A DNA stretch of 20,217 bases from Priapulus caudatus. Its lineage: Eukaryota > Priapulida > Priapulimorpha > Priapulimorphida > Priapulidae. The DNA lies in the NCBI RefSeq assembly GCF_000485595.1, contig NW_014577676.1:102304-122520 (forward strand). The letters run 5' to 3'. Positions 1 through 10,344 of this stretch are shown piece by piece. The translations under genes were made by a program, and so were the position numbers. Below the pieces are notes generated by a model that saw only the letters and a list, made by a program, of their open reading frames with translations, searched no databases and was not told the origin of the DNA. Each line of letters begins with the position of its first letter. The stretch's first letter is position 1.

Positions 1-92
1 TGGTTGACACCGGTGACAGCGTGGCTGACACGGATGACAGCGTGGCTGACACGGATGACAGCTTGGTTGACACGGGAGACAGGGTAGTTGAG
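1..92. repeat. 21-bp minisatellite, truncated by window start
   Basis: About four units of a roughly 21-bp repeat with the core TTGACACCGGTGACAGCGTGG. The same array, longer, occurs at 4270-4745, and in both places it is followed by the same 1.3-1.5 kb block. It therefore marks the left edge of a duplication. Confidence 0.85.
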
Positions 93-1420
93 ACGGTGCC
101 AGGATAGGTTACACCCCGAGAGCATGGTTGACACGGCGACAGCGGCTATTACAGGTTGATTGACACGCCGACACGCAGCATGGACTATTCAACAGGACAG
201 GACAACGCAGCGGGAAGCGGGCAGGTGTGGTGGGTCTGTTGTTCTCTACAGACGGGAGCGCGATCCAAGACGGATAGATCACATACATAGATATGTCATG
301 TCCCACTGAGAAAGAGGTTTCTTTGACAGCCATTGTGCGTGTGCAATACTTTTATTTACCACCCCCCCCCCATCCTCTCTAGCTAAGTTATTTGTACGTA
401 ACGGGATCTGTGTGGGGGAATGTTTTTAACGTAGAAGTATCCCGTCCATTTACAGCCGCCCGTGTAGTAGGAACGCGCTCTCATCTGATGCTAGTGTGAC
501 GTAGTCAAATATGTACTGTCGTCTGTTGCTAGTGACGTATGCAAATAGGCGCTCTCGTCTGCTGCTAGTGACGTATGCAAATATGCGCTCTCGTCTGCTG
601 CTAGTGACGTATGCAAATATGCGCTTCCGTCTACTGCAAAATTATGTAGTCGAATATGCACCTTCGTGTGTCGCTAGTGACGTAGAATATACGCTGTCGG
701 CTGCTACTGCTGCTACTAGTGACGTAGGCAATCGGAATTCGGCCGAGAATCCGACTCTTGGCGTATGTTAGCTAACCGGCTATTTGATTTTTTTGCCGCT
801 CTCTAAAACACCCGTATCGAATAATGCATACGTCGAGCCCGCTCAAGTTACTGTGATGACGTTCAGTTTCCAACTGCTGTATTTAGGTGAGCGTATGAAA
901 TTGCCACTGTTGAAAATAAAACGACCGTTTGAGAATTCGTTTATTCAAGACAACGCGTTTATTTCCATCTATCTGCTTCTCTCGCACTTTAATGAAAAAT
1001 CACACGACCCAACCGGGTTGCGGGGCGCATCACAGACCACGTGATACACGGGGCATCGTTGATAATAGACTGGCCCGGCGTTCAGTAAGAGGATTCACGA
1101 TTAGGGTGTAGTATTGGGCGCGTTTGTTACGTATGGGCGCCGGGAGCCGTCTACATTAAGCACGATGTGATATAGCTCGTAAACGAGTGGATTGAGTAGC
1201 GATTGTTTGCGTGATGAGCAGTGAAGGGTGCGCGTGTGCTCCCACGGTAATTTATGGCAATGATGGATCACTAATGCGCTTCATAAACATGCACGCACGC
1301 ACGCAAGCATACAGGAACGTGCGAACGCACAACACAGACGCACGCACGCACGCACGTTCACATACATACAAACAACTAACAAGAGTCTATAATAGAAAAG
1401 AATAGAATGTTATATTATTA
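93..1420. repeat. Duplicated block, copy 1
   Basis: This block matches 4746-6240 in the same orientation, with shared landmarks in the same order: a poly-C run followed by CATCCTCTCTAGCTAAG (361-390 and 5019-5048), the TGACGTA repeat region, CACACGACCCAACC near 1010, ACCACGTGATACACGG near 1037, and a CGCA-rich tract at 1290-1360. Copy 1 is cleaner; copy 2 has many single-base indels. I recognise no gene here. The open frames come from repeats or are short and do not resemble proteins. Confidence 0.85.
497..726. repeat. 36-bp tandem repeat with CRE-half and octamer-like sites
   Basis: TGACGTA occurs at 497, 533, 569, 605, 678 and 720, with a degenerate unit near 643. The first four are exactly 36 bp apart. 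In the three best units TGACGTA overlaps a perfect octamer motif ATGCAAAT (539-546, 575-582, 611-618). The period is a multiple of three, so a repetitive reading frame stays open, but this is not evidence of a protein. Function as an enhancer is inference from motif identity only. Confidence 0.75.
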
Positions 1421-2016
1421 GCTCTTGATATATATATATACATTTATACCTTATGATTCTCGTTTCAAGTTATTGATTCCTACTCAGGCTAATTGAGTGT
1501 GGGGTTGCTATGATGACAACTGATTTGCAAAGTTTGTCTGATTTACTGGTATAATAACAGCTGGTATAAACTACTTGACATATAATCTATGTAAACGAGT
1601 AAAATGACTGCAAGGGTATAAGTTAGAGTACAATGCTTCTATATTAAATTGCGCGTGGCATGTTTATATATATCGTGGAACGACTTGACTACTTGACTAA
1701 CCGCCCGCATGTTATGGTTTTATTCGTAGTAACGTGTTAGGGTCATGAGGTGTTACTCGATTTAAAATGTTCGATTTTGTATATTATAAACAAGTTGCAG
1801 GGTTTTATTTAGTAGTTCGTTAGTGCATGCCCATTGGTAAGGCGCAATTAAACTTTGTAGATTGTCACTAGATTGTATTTCTTACCGGAATACGCCACCA
1901 AAGGGCTGCAGGTAGGCCCTCTATTCCATCGGTGGGATAGAATCGGTGATTAGTAGTCGGTCTCTGGGAATCGGTATACTTAATTGTTAACAAACGCTCT
2001 GGTTTTGAATTTATAA
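1421..2016. other. No gene recognised
   Basis: AT-rich sequence with short TA tracts near 1428 and 1664. I see no long open frame, splice-bounded coding segment or RNA gene. Confidence 0.6.
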
Positions 2017-2669
2017 TACGGGTACTCCTCGTGTAGTGTTGCTGTGGTGTGTATTGCTATAGTTGCGGAACGTGCCTGTTAAAATGTCTATCGCAATGCT
2101 TTGGTACTTGCGCCATTTTGTAGCCATCTAAACACCTAACTGCTGTCAAATATATGTCACAACATATATATACATGTAATGATATATGTATAATTGATAT
2201 AGCCATGAGCATATCTATAGTGTTGTTGTGTTCGTGCTGCTAGGTTATAAAGCAGTGCTGGGCCATGAGTGGGCGTGTGTGACAGACGCTTGTTCGCGTT
2301 CTTACTCGTTCCCACTTTTACTCCTGCAGCTAAAAAATTCTTTTATAACTGTTTTTAATGTGGATAATCTCTTTTGATTATTATTTTATCGATTTAATTG
2401 CGTCCTAAGTAATTGTGTTTAATTTCTCCGTTATATATGTTTATTAAACGTTATATATCAAAAGTACACATTGAACACATGTATTCATGATGTACATCTG
2501 GTGTACATTATTGTATGTGTGGAACTACCAGTCCACCCTAACTATATATTACTATATATTACTATATGTAGTTTGGGGCGCGGTAACTTGATGCGCGTCA
2601 TTTCTTATAAATTCGCATATTTTACTATTTGGGGAATGATTAGATGATGTTACACGAGGAGTACCTGTA
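2017..2669. mobile_element. Candidate MITE with TA-flanked inverted repeats
   Basis: A perfect 15-bp inverted repeat, GGTACTCCTCGTGTA at 2021-2035 and its complement at 2651-2665, extends outward with one mismatch to about 17 bp. Each end is flanked by TA (2017-2018 and 2668-2669). The interior of about 650 bp is AT-rich and has no transposase frame. Terminal inverted repeats with a TA target duplication are typical of Tc1/mariner-like or IS630-type non-autonomous elements. The superfamily is inference. Confidence 0.5.
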
Positions 2670-2682
2670 TATAGCAGCTTCT

Positions 2683-2765
2683 GTTGGATACAACAAACAT
2701 CCAATGTTGGATACAACAAAAATCCAGATACAACAAAAATCCAATGTTGGATACAACGAAATATC
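2683..2765. repeat. Short tandem repeat of about 23 bp
   Basis: About 3.5 units based on GTTGGATACAACAAAAATCC. Unit junctions form the palindrome ATCCAATGTTGGAT. One unit is shortened. It lies directly outside the right end of the preceding inverted-repeat element. Confidence 0.75.
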
Positions 2766-3641
2766 CCGAATTTGTCATAATATGTAAACATGTAGTCACT
2801 AATGGTAATCGTCACGAGGTGGTTACACATAATGGCAGAGGCCAGCACTACGGAAGAGTGATTCAGTCCACATACACACGCACACACGAGTAGTTAAGTT
2901 ATTATTAGACCTCACTATTCGGGGTTGTGGTGAAGTAAGGAGTAACCCACTGCCAAGAGATTCCTTGTTAGTGCTCGATCCCCATCCCCACCCACACCCT
3001 ACCTTGATCTTTGCGGGTATCACATTTGAATTTATGATATCGACACTAGTCATTTCTAGGTGCAGTTTTATTCGGTGGGTGATAAATGATTCGGAGAAGG
3101 ATCGCTGTGTGTGTGAGTATATGTGAAGATTATGTGGCAGGGTTTCATAAATGATCGAGTGTTTGTTGAGATGTCACGACACTCTTGACGATTGCGTACC
3201 TGTTCAAACATGTGATGTGTGCTTGTATGTTACCGCTATAAACTCCATCTCGCGGAGGGTGTCTTCCGATATGGCTTCATGGGGGGAAAACCTACATTAC
3301 CTGCTCTCAGTCAAGTCATATTCTGAAAATCCATTAGTCTAAAAGTAGTAAACGTGAGTGGATTGAAATTTGGGAAATGGATTTGCAGAGTACTTTGTAA
3401 CCGTAATCATAACCACTGTTAATTTACAACTCGCGTGTGTTTTTATGGTGTCGAACAGAAAGCGAGAATCGCGTGATATCACCTCGATATTATCACCTCG
3501 CGTTATGACATTTATCTATAGGTGCGTCTCTGTGGGACTGCCTGATCAGTGAGCTGTGTGGAGTGTGAGTTGGGTGACTGTACGTATATACCGTATTGAA
3601 CATATCTATGCATAAATACATATATTAGATATACACTGCAG

Positions 3642-3642
<1 letters not shown>
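2766..3642. other. No gene recognised
   Basis: Mixed-composition sequence. Frames of 60-76 codons exist on both strands, but none shows a recognisable domain, biased codon use or good splice context. Confidence 0.55.
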
Positions 3643-3682
<40 letters not shown>

Positions 3683-3949
3683 TATACATATATATAGTAT
3701 ATATGTAACGTATTATATATAATACGTGTACATCTATATAATGGATATATTGCATATGGATATGTGCCCCACGATTGCCGGTGGCACACGTCGTGAATCA
3801 GTATCTGTCACAGGTAAATACGTCCAGCTTTGACACAGAGTAACGGGACACTGGTTCGGTCCTCACTCTTCACAAGCAGCAGATCATGATGAGATCACGA
3901 AGATTTCTCTGACAGTAGTCGGTTATATGTATATACATGATTATATATA

Positions 3950-3984
<35 letters not shown>

Positions 3985-4076
3985 ATGTGTGTGTCTGTGT
4001 GTGTAATGTAATATATATATAAACATATATATATCATTATATATATATATATATATACTATATATATATATATACT
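3643..4076. repeat. TA microsatellite tracts with a palindrome
   Basis: Two TA-rich tracts (about 3643-3720 and 3943-4076) surround some 200 bp of ordinary sequence. A perfect 20-bp palindrome, ACGTATTATATATAATACGT, lies at 3708-3727. A short GT tract lies at 3986-4003. The intervening 3740-3900 stretch is not AT-rich, and I see no gene in it. Confidence 0.8.
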
Positions 4077-4097
4077 TCGCGTTGTAACGTTCTTTGA

Positions 4098-4119
4098 TAT
4101 TCTAATTTATATTAGAATA
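4098..4119. repeat. Small inverted repeat
   Basis: TATTCTAAT and its complement ATTAGAATA flank a 4-nt spacer, giving a perfect 9-bp stem. No poly-T or partner gene suggests a function. Confidence 0.6.
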
Positions 4120-4269
4120 CGTGAAATGACGCCGATGGCAGGGTTACCTGGCTCGTACTACCTGTTGTTTTTAGACCCTGGGAACCTCTACCGAGCAGTT
4201 CCAGACACCTGCCACCTTACTCATGCACTAAGTTCGCTAGTGCTAACTCTGATTATTCATCAGTACAGC

Positions 4270-4745
4270 TGGTGACAGCGTGAGTGCATGCCGATGAGCG
4301 TGGTTGTTGCTGTGACAGCGTGGTGGACACTGTCACAGTGTGATTGACACCGGAGACAGCGTGGTTGACACCGGTGACAACGTTGTTGACAGCATGGTTA
4401 ACACCGGTGACAGCGTGGTTGACACCGGTGACAGCGTGGGTGACACCGGTGGCAGCGTTGTTGACACCGGTGGGCAGCGTGTTGACACGGTGACAGCTGT
4501 GTTGACACACTGCGTGGTTTGACACCGGTGACTGCGTGGTTGACACCGGTGACAGCGTGGTTGACACCAGTGACAGCGTGGTTGACACCAGTGACAGCGT
4601 GGTTGACACCGGTGACAGCATGGTTGACACCGGTGGCAGCGTGGCTGACACCGGTGACAGCTTGGTTGACACCGGTGACAGCGTGGCTGACACGGATGAC
4701 AGCTTGGTTGACACGGGAGACAGCTTGGTTGACACGGAGACAGGG
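4270..4745. repeat. 21-bp minisatellite array
   Basis: About 20 or more units of GTGGTTGACACCGGTGACAG plus one base. Most units have the palindromic centre CACCGGTG. Because 21 is a multiple of three, long repetitive frames are open on both strands; these are by-products of the repeat. The array runs straight into the second copy of the duplicated block. Confidence 0.9.
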
Positions 4746-6240
4746 TAGTCTGAGAGCGTGCCAGATAGGTTACACCCGAGGAGCATGGTTACACGCGACA
4801 GCGCTAATTACAGGTTGATTGACAGCGCCGACACGCAGCTATGGACATTCAACAGACAGGACAACGCAGCGGGAACGGGCAGGTGTGGTGGTCGTTGTTC
4901 TCTACAGACGGGAGGGCGCGATCCAAGATCGGATAGATCACATACATAAGATATGTCATGTCGCCGCTGAGAAAGAGGTTCTTGACAGCCATTGTGCCGT
5001 GTGCAATACTTTTAATTACCCCCGCCCCCCCATCCTCTCTAGCTAAGTTTTTGTAGCGTAACGGATTCTGTGTGGGGGAATGTTTTAACAGTGAGAAGTA
5101 TCCCGTCCATTTAACAGCCGCCCCGTGTAGTAGGAAACGCGCTCTCATCTGATGCTAGTGTGACGTAGTCAATATGTACTGTCGTCGCTGTTGCTGAGAC
5201 GGAGCAAATATGCACGCTCTTCTGTCTGAGTAACTAAGTGAGCAATAATCAAATATGCGTCTCGTTGCACTGGCTAGTTGACGTAATGCATAATTAGACG
5301 GCTTCCGCTACTGCAACATTAATTAGATCGAAATGCTACCCTTCGTGTGTTCGCGTAGCCTCCACGTAGAATAATACGCTGTCGCTTGCTTCATCTAGTG
5401 ACGTGGCAATCGAATTACGGCGGAGAAATACCCACTCTTGGCGTATGAATAAGCTAACCTGGTCAGCGTATTTACGATTGTGACAACTGAGCTTCTAAAA
5501 GCACCGCGTATCCGCGAAATAATGCAATACGTCGAGCACCGCCAAATTCACTGTGAATGGACGTCCTTCAGTTTCGCAACTGCGTAATTTAGGCTGAGCG
5601 TATGAAGATTGAACACTGATTTGAGAGAGAATAAACAGCAACCGATTTGAGAATCGTTATCACGACAACGACGTTTATTTCATACTATCTGCTACTTCTC
5701 GCACTTTAATAGAAAATCACACGACCCAACACCGGATTTTTGCTGGGCGCATCACAGACCACGTGATACACGGGGGCATCGTTGATAAATAGACTGGCCC
5801 GGCGTTCAGAATAGAGGATTGCATGGATTGGGTGTAAGTATTGGGCGCGTTTGTTACGTATGGACGCGGGAGCCCGTCTACATTCAGCACGAGTAAATAT
5901 CAGCTACGTAAACGAAGGTGGATTGAGTTAGCGATTGTTTGCGTATTGAGGCAGTGAAGGGTGCGCCGTGTGCTCGCCAGGTAATTGTATGGCAATGATG
6001 GATCACTAATGGCGCTTCATGAAAACATGCACGCACGCACGCAAGCATACAGGAACGTGCGAACGCACAACACAGACGCACGCAACGCCACGCACGTGTC
6101 ACATACATACTTAACAACTAACAAATAACTATCAGAGAATGAATAGGAATCCATTGGGGAGGGGCAAAATAATAATAGCCGTAGGCCTGTACAAGGGGGG
6201 GGAGAGTACTAATAGAGAGAAAAGAATAGAATTGAATAGA
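4746..6240. repeat. Duplicated block, copy 2, rich in indels
   Basis: Same landmarks and order as 93-1420, but with frequent one-base insertions and deletions. It is especially scrambled at 5190-5660, where the 36-bp array is barely recognisable. It also has an insertion of about 80 bp with a G-run near 6190. Real divergence usually gives more substitutions than single-base indels, so sequencing or consensus error is a strong alternative explanation. Confidence 0.8.
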
Positions 6241-6339
6241 ATTTTCTATTATGGACTTATATGATACTAACAACATCAACCCACGCACACACATGCTATA
6301 CATACATAGTTGGTATAATTACTACATATATTAACTAAG

Positions 6340-6381
6340 ATAGCGATAACATAAGTAGGGATTGTGTGATGAGCAACGAAG

Positions 6382-6419
<38 letters not shown>

Positions 6420-6422
6420 CGA
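6340..6422. repeat. Partial third copy of block end, with GCAC microsatellite
   Basis: The stretch GATGAGCAACGAAGGGCGCACG resembles the 1211-1235 part of the duplicated block, then runs into about nine GCAC units (6384-6421). This suggests a third, truncated copy of the block's right end. Confidence 0.45.
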
Positions 6423-7280
6423 CAGCACAACAGCACACACCACACAAAGTCGAACTCTAAAATTTACTTTATGCGCTCATCTACACTAACTATATCTCAG
6501 CCGATAGCGGAGTGATCTTATCCAGGCAATAGATTAAGAGTCCTGAATGTTAGTTTTGTGACTTGCGAAATGTCGATGTGACGACTTCGCCAACTTATCA
6601 TGATAAGACAAAAGTGAGATATAAGTTAGATAAATGAAATGTGGAGAAAAGCAGAAGACGCCAAGGGCCCGAGAACTGCCGACTTAACTAGCAACACATA
6701 ATCTTATTCACATGCAGAGACACCAACCAACTCACACACATCACGCACGCACAGCTGGCGGCGCGCGCGCACTATCACCAGTACACCACCCACACACATG
6801 ACACGCACCACACACACGCAACGCGCTGGCGAACACATCACACCAAAACATTAAAAGACCCATAATGCGACGCACGCGCGCTGAAACAGCTACACAAACC
6901 AAAACACACACCCAAACATAGTCAGTCACAGCCGCGACCGAGAAACTATCACACTACTCTCACACACATGCGAGCAATTGCGATCTCACACACACACACC
7001 ATCACCACACACGAGCAAGCCTATCTCAAAGCACACATCACACAGCCACACGCGCACACCCACACACACAACCCACACACACCCACACTAGCGCTGCCGC
7101 CCTTCGCGGTGCGCTCCCGAGCCCCGACCATACAGCTCTCTTTGAGTGTGCGAGACAATTTCTGACCTTTGCGAATATATGAATATATGAGTCAAATACG
7201 ACGACCTGCGAAAAAATATAATGAATAGGATGCGTTTAGTGCGCATGCGCACTTTGCATAGAAGCCATGCGAGCGTGAAG
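6423..7280. other. CA-rich sequence, no gene recognised
   Basis: The part from about 6720 to 7095 is an imperfect, interrupted CA/CAC-rich tract. The remainder is ordinary sequence. Short frames here reflect the repeat. Homology with the segment at 18747 onward begins just right of this CA-rich zone, as it begins just right of a pure CA array in the other copy. Confidence 0.6.
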
Positions 7281-7493
7281 CAACAACAAAGAGGAGCGGC
7301 GACGAGCGAGAACACAAGCCAGGGCGTCTGACATTCATTATCGATGGGGATGCAGAGGTAGATGGGGCAGCTGCATTAATGCACACGGGGAAGCTGGTCA
7401 GCGTATGCGGAGATAAAGTCAGAATTAGTCCTGCTACTTAGAGGTAAAGCAACGCGCTGGCCGAGCGGCCGAAATGATAAATCTGCGTTCACC

Positions 7494-7620
7494 GACCCCC
7501 CCCCGCGCCCCCCGACCCCCCCCCCCACCCTGCGGCCCCTCCCGCCCCCCCACCAACCCACGGCAACCGAAGCCCGCCCCCACCCCCAGGAGCCCCCCGA
7601 AACCCCCCCCCCCCCCCCCC
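7494..7620. repeat. C-rich insertion with G-quadruplex potential on the minus strand
   Basis: About 125 bp of C runs, the longest about 18 C near 7603-7620, separated by short spacers. The minus strand therefore has many G-runs of three or more. Copy B goes directly from CACCG to TCTGTCGTACCG at this point, so the tract is specific to copy A. It lies 3' of the TM7 exon in gene direction. Confidence 0.75.
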
Positions 7621-7859
7621 TGTCGTACCGCGTGTGCGGCATTGTGCATGAGCAACGCCAACAGCTGATTACGGCTCGTAAACGTGACCTAGCACGGCGC
7701 CAATGCTACAGTTAGGAGTTGCGAGTTGCAGTTCTTCGCTGTCATGTGCAATAAATGCCTCCAGATGGCGCAGCGGCGGCCGCTGGGTGCTGTGACGGCG
7801 GAATGCAGTCGGCGGCGGCGGTCCGTAATACACTTACTTCGGCGCGGCATCCAGTAGCG

Positions 7860-8342
7860 CTACGACTCGTGCGCAGAGTCGCCGACACGCAGCTCGATTA
7901 GCAGCAGACCGGAAGTCGTCTGCTGCTGCGACCGGACGTCCGTCTCTCCAAGTGCCGCTCTCGTTCGTCTCCTCCTCTCGCACGACGCCGGCGGCAGTCT
8001 CCCTTCGCGCTCCCGGCGCGGCCCTCAAACAAAATCTTCCTTCAGCCAGACCGTCTTCGCAGCTGTAGACTCCCGCCGCGTCCTCCGCCCTCGGCTTGTT
8101 GTTGCGACCCTCGCTCGCGCGTGCGCTAGTTGCGCGGCCCGCCACCGCGGCGCTGCAGTCGGACAGGTGTGAGGAGACGTGCGCGGTGCGCGTAACGCCC
8201 CCTGGCGGCGCGGCGTTGCGCGTCTACCGCGTCCGCACAGCTGTGCGATCCCCGGCACGAGGTTGCCGCTGAAGAACAGATAGACCACGGTTCGTGCAGG
8301 CGTTCAGGTTGCCTAGCCAACATCATGATGGTCGTCGCTCGA
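7860..8342 (-). pseudogene. Vasopressin/oxytocin-type receptor, TM7 and C-tail exon, copy A, frameshifted
   Basis: This is a copy of the exon at 19137-19627 and lies downstream of the TM1-TM6 exon in the order expected for one gene. The AG acceptor and pyrimidine tract are identical to copy B. Within the TM7 region there are at least four single-base gains or losses relative to copy B: one C lost near 8338, one C gained near 8317, and two G lost near 8285-8291. The TM7 frame is therefore broken, although pieces of the conserved helix can be read in different frames. The exon is 8 nt shorter than copy B overall. Either this is a decaying duplicate, or it is a true exon with uncorrected sequencing indels. 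The clustering of indels at short homopolymers favours error but does not prove it. Substitutions also separate the copies. Confidence 0.75.
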
Positions 8343-8363
8343 CTGCGAAGAAACAAAGGAACA
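8343..8363 (-). other. Splice acceptor of TM7 exon, copy A
   Basis: The minus strand reads a T/C-rich tract ending in TTTCTTCGCAG, then the exon. It is identical to the copy B acceptor, so the splice site is kept although the exon frame is not. Confidence 0.7.
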
Positions 8364-8392
8364 TGCGCGTGAGTAGCGAAACTAATTGGTAA

Positions 8393-8756
8393 TGCCTATC
8401 CCACGGCGTGTGGGAGTGACCGCAAGTGTGGCACAACTAGTGTTGGATATGTTAGGATTAGGTAGGTCAGGTTAGGGTAGGTTAGGGTAGTTAGGATTAG
8501 GGTTAGGTTAGGATAGATTAGGTTACGGTGGTTAGGATTAGGGTTAGGGTTAGGGTTTTGCCATCATGATATCTGTCCCCACACCATAGATTAATTTTTG
8601 TGATCACAATGCCTATATATAGCGCGGCGACAACATCATATATTTAGTGCGTAGTGTTAGTGTTGGCGGTGTTGGAGTGATGGTTACGCGTTAGTGTTAA
8701 CGTTTTAACGCATCTCACGTTATTACGTTACCTCCCTCCAACCCCGTGGATAGGCA
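8393..8756. mobile_element. MITE-like element carrying telomeric repeats, copy A
   Basis: Terminal inverted repeats of about 28-30 bp start TGCCTATCC on both ends (8393-8420 and complement 8727-8756). They are less perfect than in copy B because of indels. The 364-bp interior holds TTAGGG-like repeats, a CTATATATAG box near 8614 and GTTAGTGTT motifs. No coding capacity is seen. It sits about 50 bp upstream of the TM7 acceptor in gene direction, exactly as in copy B, so insertion preceded the duplication. Confidence 0.65.
8452..8557. repeat. Degenerate telomeric (TTAGGG) repeat inside the MITE, copy A
   Basis: About 105 bp of TTAGGG and variants (TTAGGA, TTAGGT, shortened units), ending in a clean run of three units. 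The copy B array is about 180 bp, and this accounts for the 80-bp size difference between the two elements. Confidence 0.85.
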
Positions 8757-8786
8757 ACACACCAAGCCTAATCGTAACGAGCGAAA

Positions 8787-9195
8787 TGTACATAGTCTTG
8801 CATGAGGCGAACAGCATGCAGGCTTTCTCAGGATACAGATCTTTTATTCGATGCACAGCACAGTTACAATAGCTAGTCGTATCTCCCCCTTCACATCTCT
8901 CGCCTCGCCTACATCACTTCTATCCACCCCCACCCCGTTTCCTTTCTCCTCTTCGGCTTCTCCCTTATATGTATCGGGCGTGGCTTTTCGGTGGACACGT
9001 GTTCTCCCTTACACGCCGGCCCTCTCGCCTATCTGTCCTATTGGTTGGTCTTCGAACATTGATCGCTCAAGTGATCGTGGTCACTCTTATGTCATTTTGG
9101 AACGTGTCCAAATCCAACTTTCCGGTTCCTGGCTGGCGGCCAGGTATTCCTGGTTATTTCGTATCTGCAGGCGTTGCTTCCACTGTCTCGTGACA
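8787..9195 (-). mobile_element. Possible solo LTR
   Basis: On the minus strand this 409-bp stretch begins TGTCACGAG and ends TGTACA (TG...CA). It has a TATA-like CATATAAGG about 220 bp in and AATAAA (complement of 8843-8848) about 55 bp before the end. This is the order U3-TATA, R, polyadenylation signal, U5 expected of an LTR. I find no primer-binding site, polypurine tract, internal coding region or clear target duplication, so it would be a solo LTR or a coincidental arrangement. A plus-strand frame of 173 codons across it (8851-9372) has no recognisable domain. Confidence 0.3.
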
Positions 9196-10050
9196 ATGGC
9201 TAATTATATTGGCCGCACTATATGCGTGCTCTCCAATACTAATGCCTCCCGTGGCCCTCTAAAACTAATCACACCATATGTCTTCCCAAGGGTTACCAAT
9301 ACCCATAGCCTTATGGTGTCAATTATTCAATGTGCAGTAAGACGATTTTATAATCATCGCCTCTCAAACTAAGTTCTCTACCGCGCGTGTGCCACTGTCG
9401 CTTGTCCTCTACATTCCTACATTTCGGTATTAAATTTCACTCGCAGGAATTTGCATCGCTACATAATTACAGTTTGTCGCATCAGCGCTGTTGAAGGTGG
9501 AGTATCGTTCTTTCCCGCTCGCGAGATGTTCTCCCTCTATATAGATGCTATACCTACATGCTGACATTAGACTATAGATCAATCGACAGGGACTCTGTGG
9601 CTAGTTAAGATGCCGTGTTCCAATACGTGTTTCTGGTCGTTTTTTCTAAAGAAAAATACGAGTAGCCAGTCTAAATGTTGTATGTATATATGTAATAATA
9701 AATTGGAATAGTAACAGTAAGTTGTATCAAACGTGGTTGTATGTATAATATATCCATGCGACTGCGATGTGCGTGTTACTTCGACCATACGACCTACGCT
9801 CTGATTGGTCGCACAGCGAGCGCACATGCGCGTTACCGTTGCATTCTGCATACGCGCAAGTGTGTGTGGGGTGGGGGGAGGCCATTGTCAGGACGTTTAT
9901 TAATTCTAAGATGAGTGTCTTTCATTCTACTACGTTGTCAGAAAACTCGAGATACCCATCAAGATACAGCGCAGCATACTAACTCTCATGTAAATGAAGT
10001 TTGAATACATAAATTATGACCTAAATTATGCCGCTGTTCGCGTTACAAAG
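9196..10050. other. No gene recognised
   Basis: Unremarkable sequence. A small inverted repeat, TTTTTCT-AA-AGAAAAA, lies near 9640. Frames are short and unconvincing. Confidence 0.55.
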
Positions 10051-10059
10051 ATTCCCCAC

Positions 10060-10060
<1 letters not shown>

Positions 10061-10116
<56 letters not shown>

Positions 10117-10135
10117 CAAGCGTGCGTGTGTGCGC
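10061..10135. repeat. GT microsatellite
   Basis: An almost uninterrupted GT run followed by GTGC variants. Confidence 0.95.
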
Positions 10136-10187
10136 GCGTGCGTGCGAGGGGAAGCAATACGCGGTAATGCACCGTCAGCGCAGCGTA

Positions 10188-10230
10188 GCGGTTAACGACT
10201 GTTAACCGCACGTAGCGGTTAACGACTGTT
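10188..10230. repeat. Hairpin and 28-bp direct repeat
   Basis: GCGGTTAAC-GACT-GTTAACCGC (10188-10209) is a perfect 9-bp stem with a 4-nt loop. The left arm and loop are repeated 28 bp later at 10216-10230. There is no evidence of an RNA gene. Confidence 0.65.
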
Positions 10231-10344
10231 GTTTTCACGTTTCCACGGCCTAATCGACTCATGTGGCGACCTTTAATTTAAGGTTATTCCGGCTGAAAGC
10301 TGCGACCACGCGATTACAAGAAAGATTGATGGCTATGGATACTA

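Larger units (their letters stand above)
7281..8862. repeat. Segmental duplication, copy A (with TM7 exon)
   Basis: This segment is homologous to 18747-20217 in the same orientation. Shared features in order are: CATTATCGA near 7337, CAGAATTAGTC near 7419, CCGAGCGGCCG near 7461, the receptor TM7 exon, the telomeric MITE, and a tail matching to the window end. Copy A has many small indels relative to copy B and a C-rich insertion at 7494-7620 that B lacks. Confidence 0.85.

Noticed and set aside
511-771. An 86-codon frame with a 12-residue repeat
   Set aside because: The 36-bp DNA repeat explains both the openness and the repetition. Copy 2 of the block does not preserve the frame.
3741-3830. 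A 30-codon frame with a donor-like ACAG-GTAAAT
   Set aside because: Too short, no family match and no acceptor partner seen; probably chance beside a TA tract.
4253-4818. Long repetitive open frames on both strands (up to 177 codons)
   Set aside because: They are produced by a 21-bp repeat, a multiple of three, and are low complexity in every frame.
7459-7471. TGGCCGAGCGG resembling a tRNA/SINE A box
   Set aside because: No B box or cloverleaf follows at the expected distance, and copy B lacks one base of the motif.
8851-9372. A 173-codon plus-strand frame
   Set aside because: Ser/Pro/Thr-rich at the start, with no recognisable domain; it overlaps an LTR-like sequence read on the other strand.
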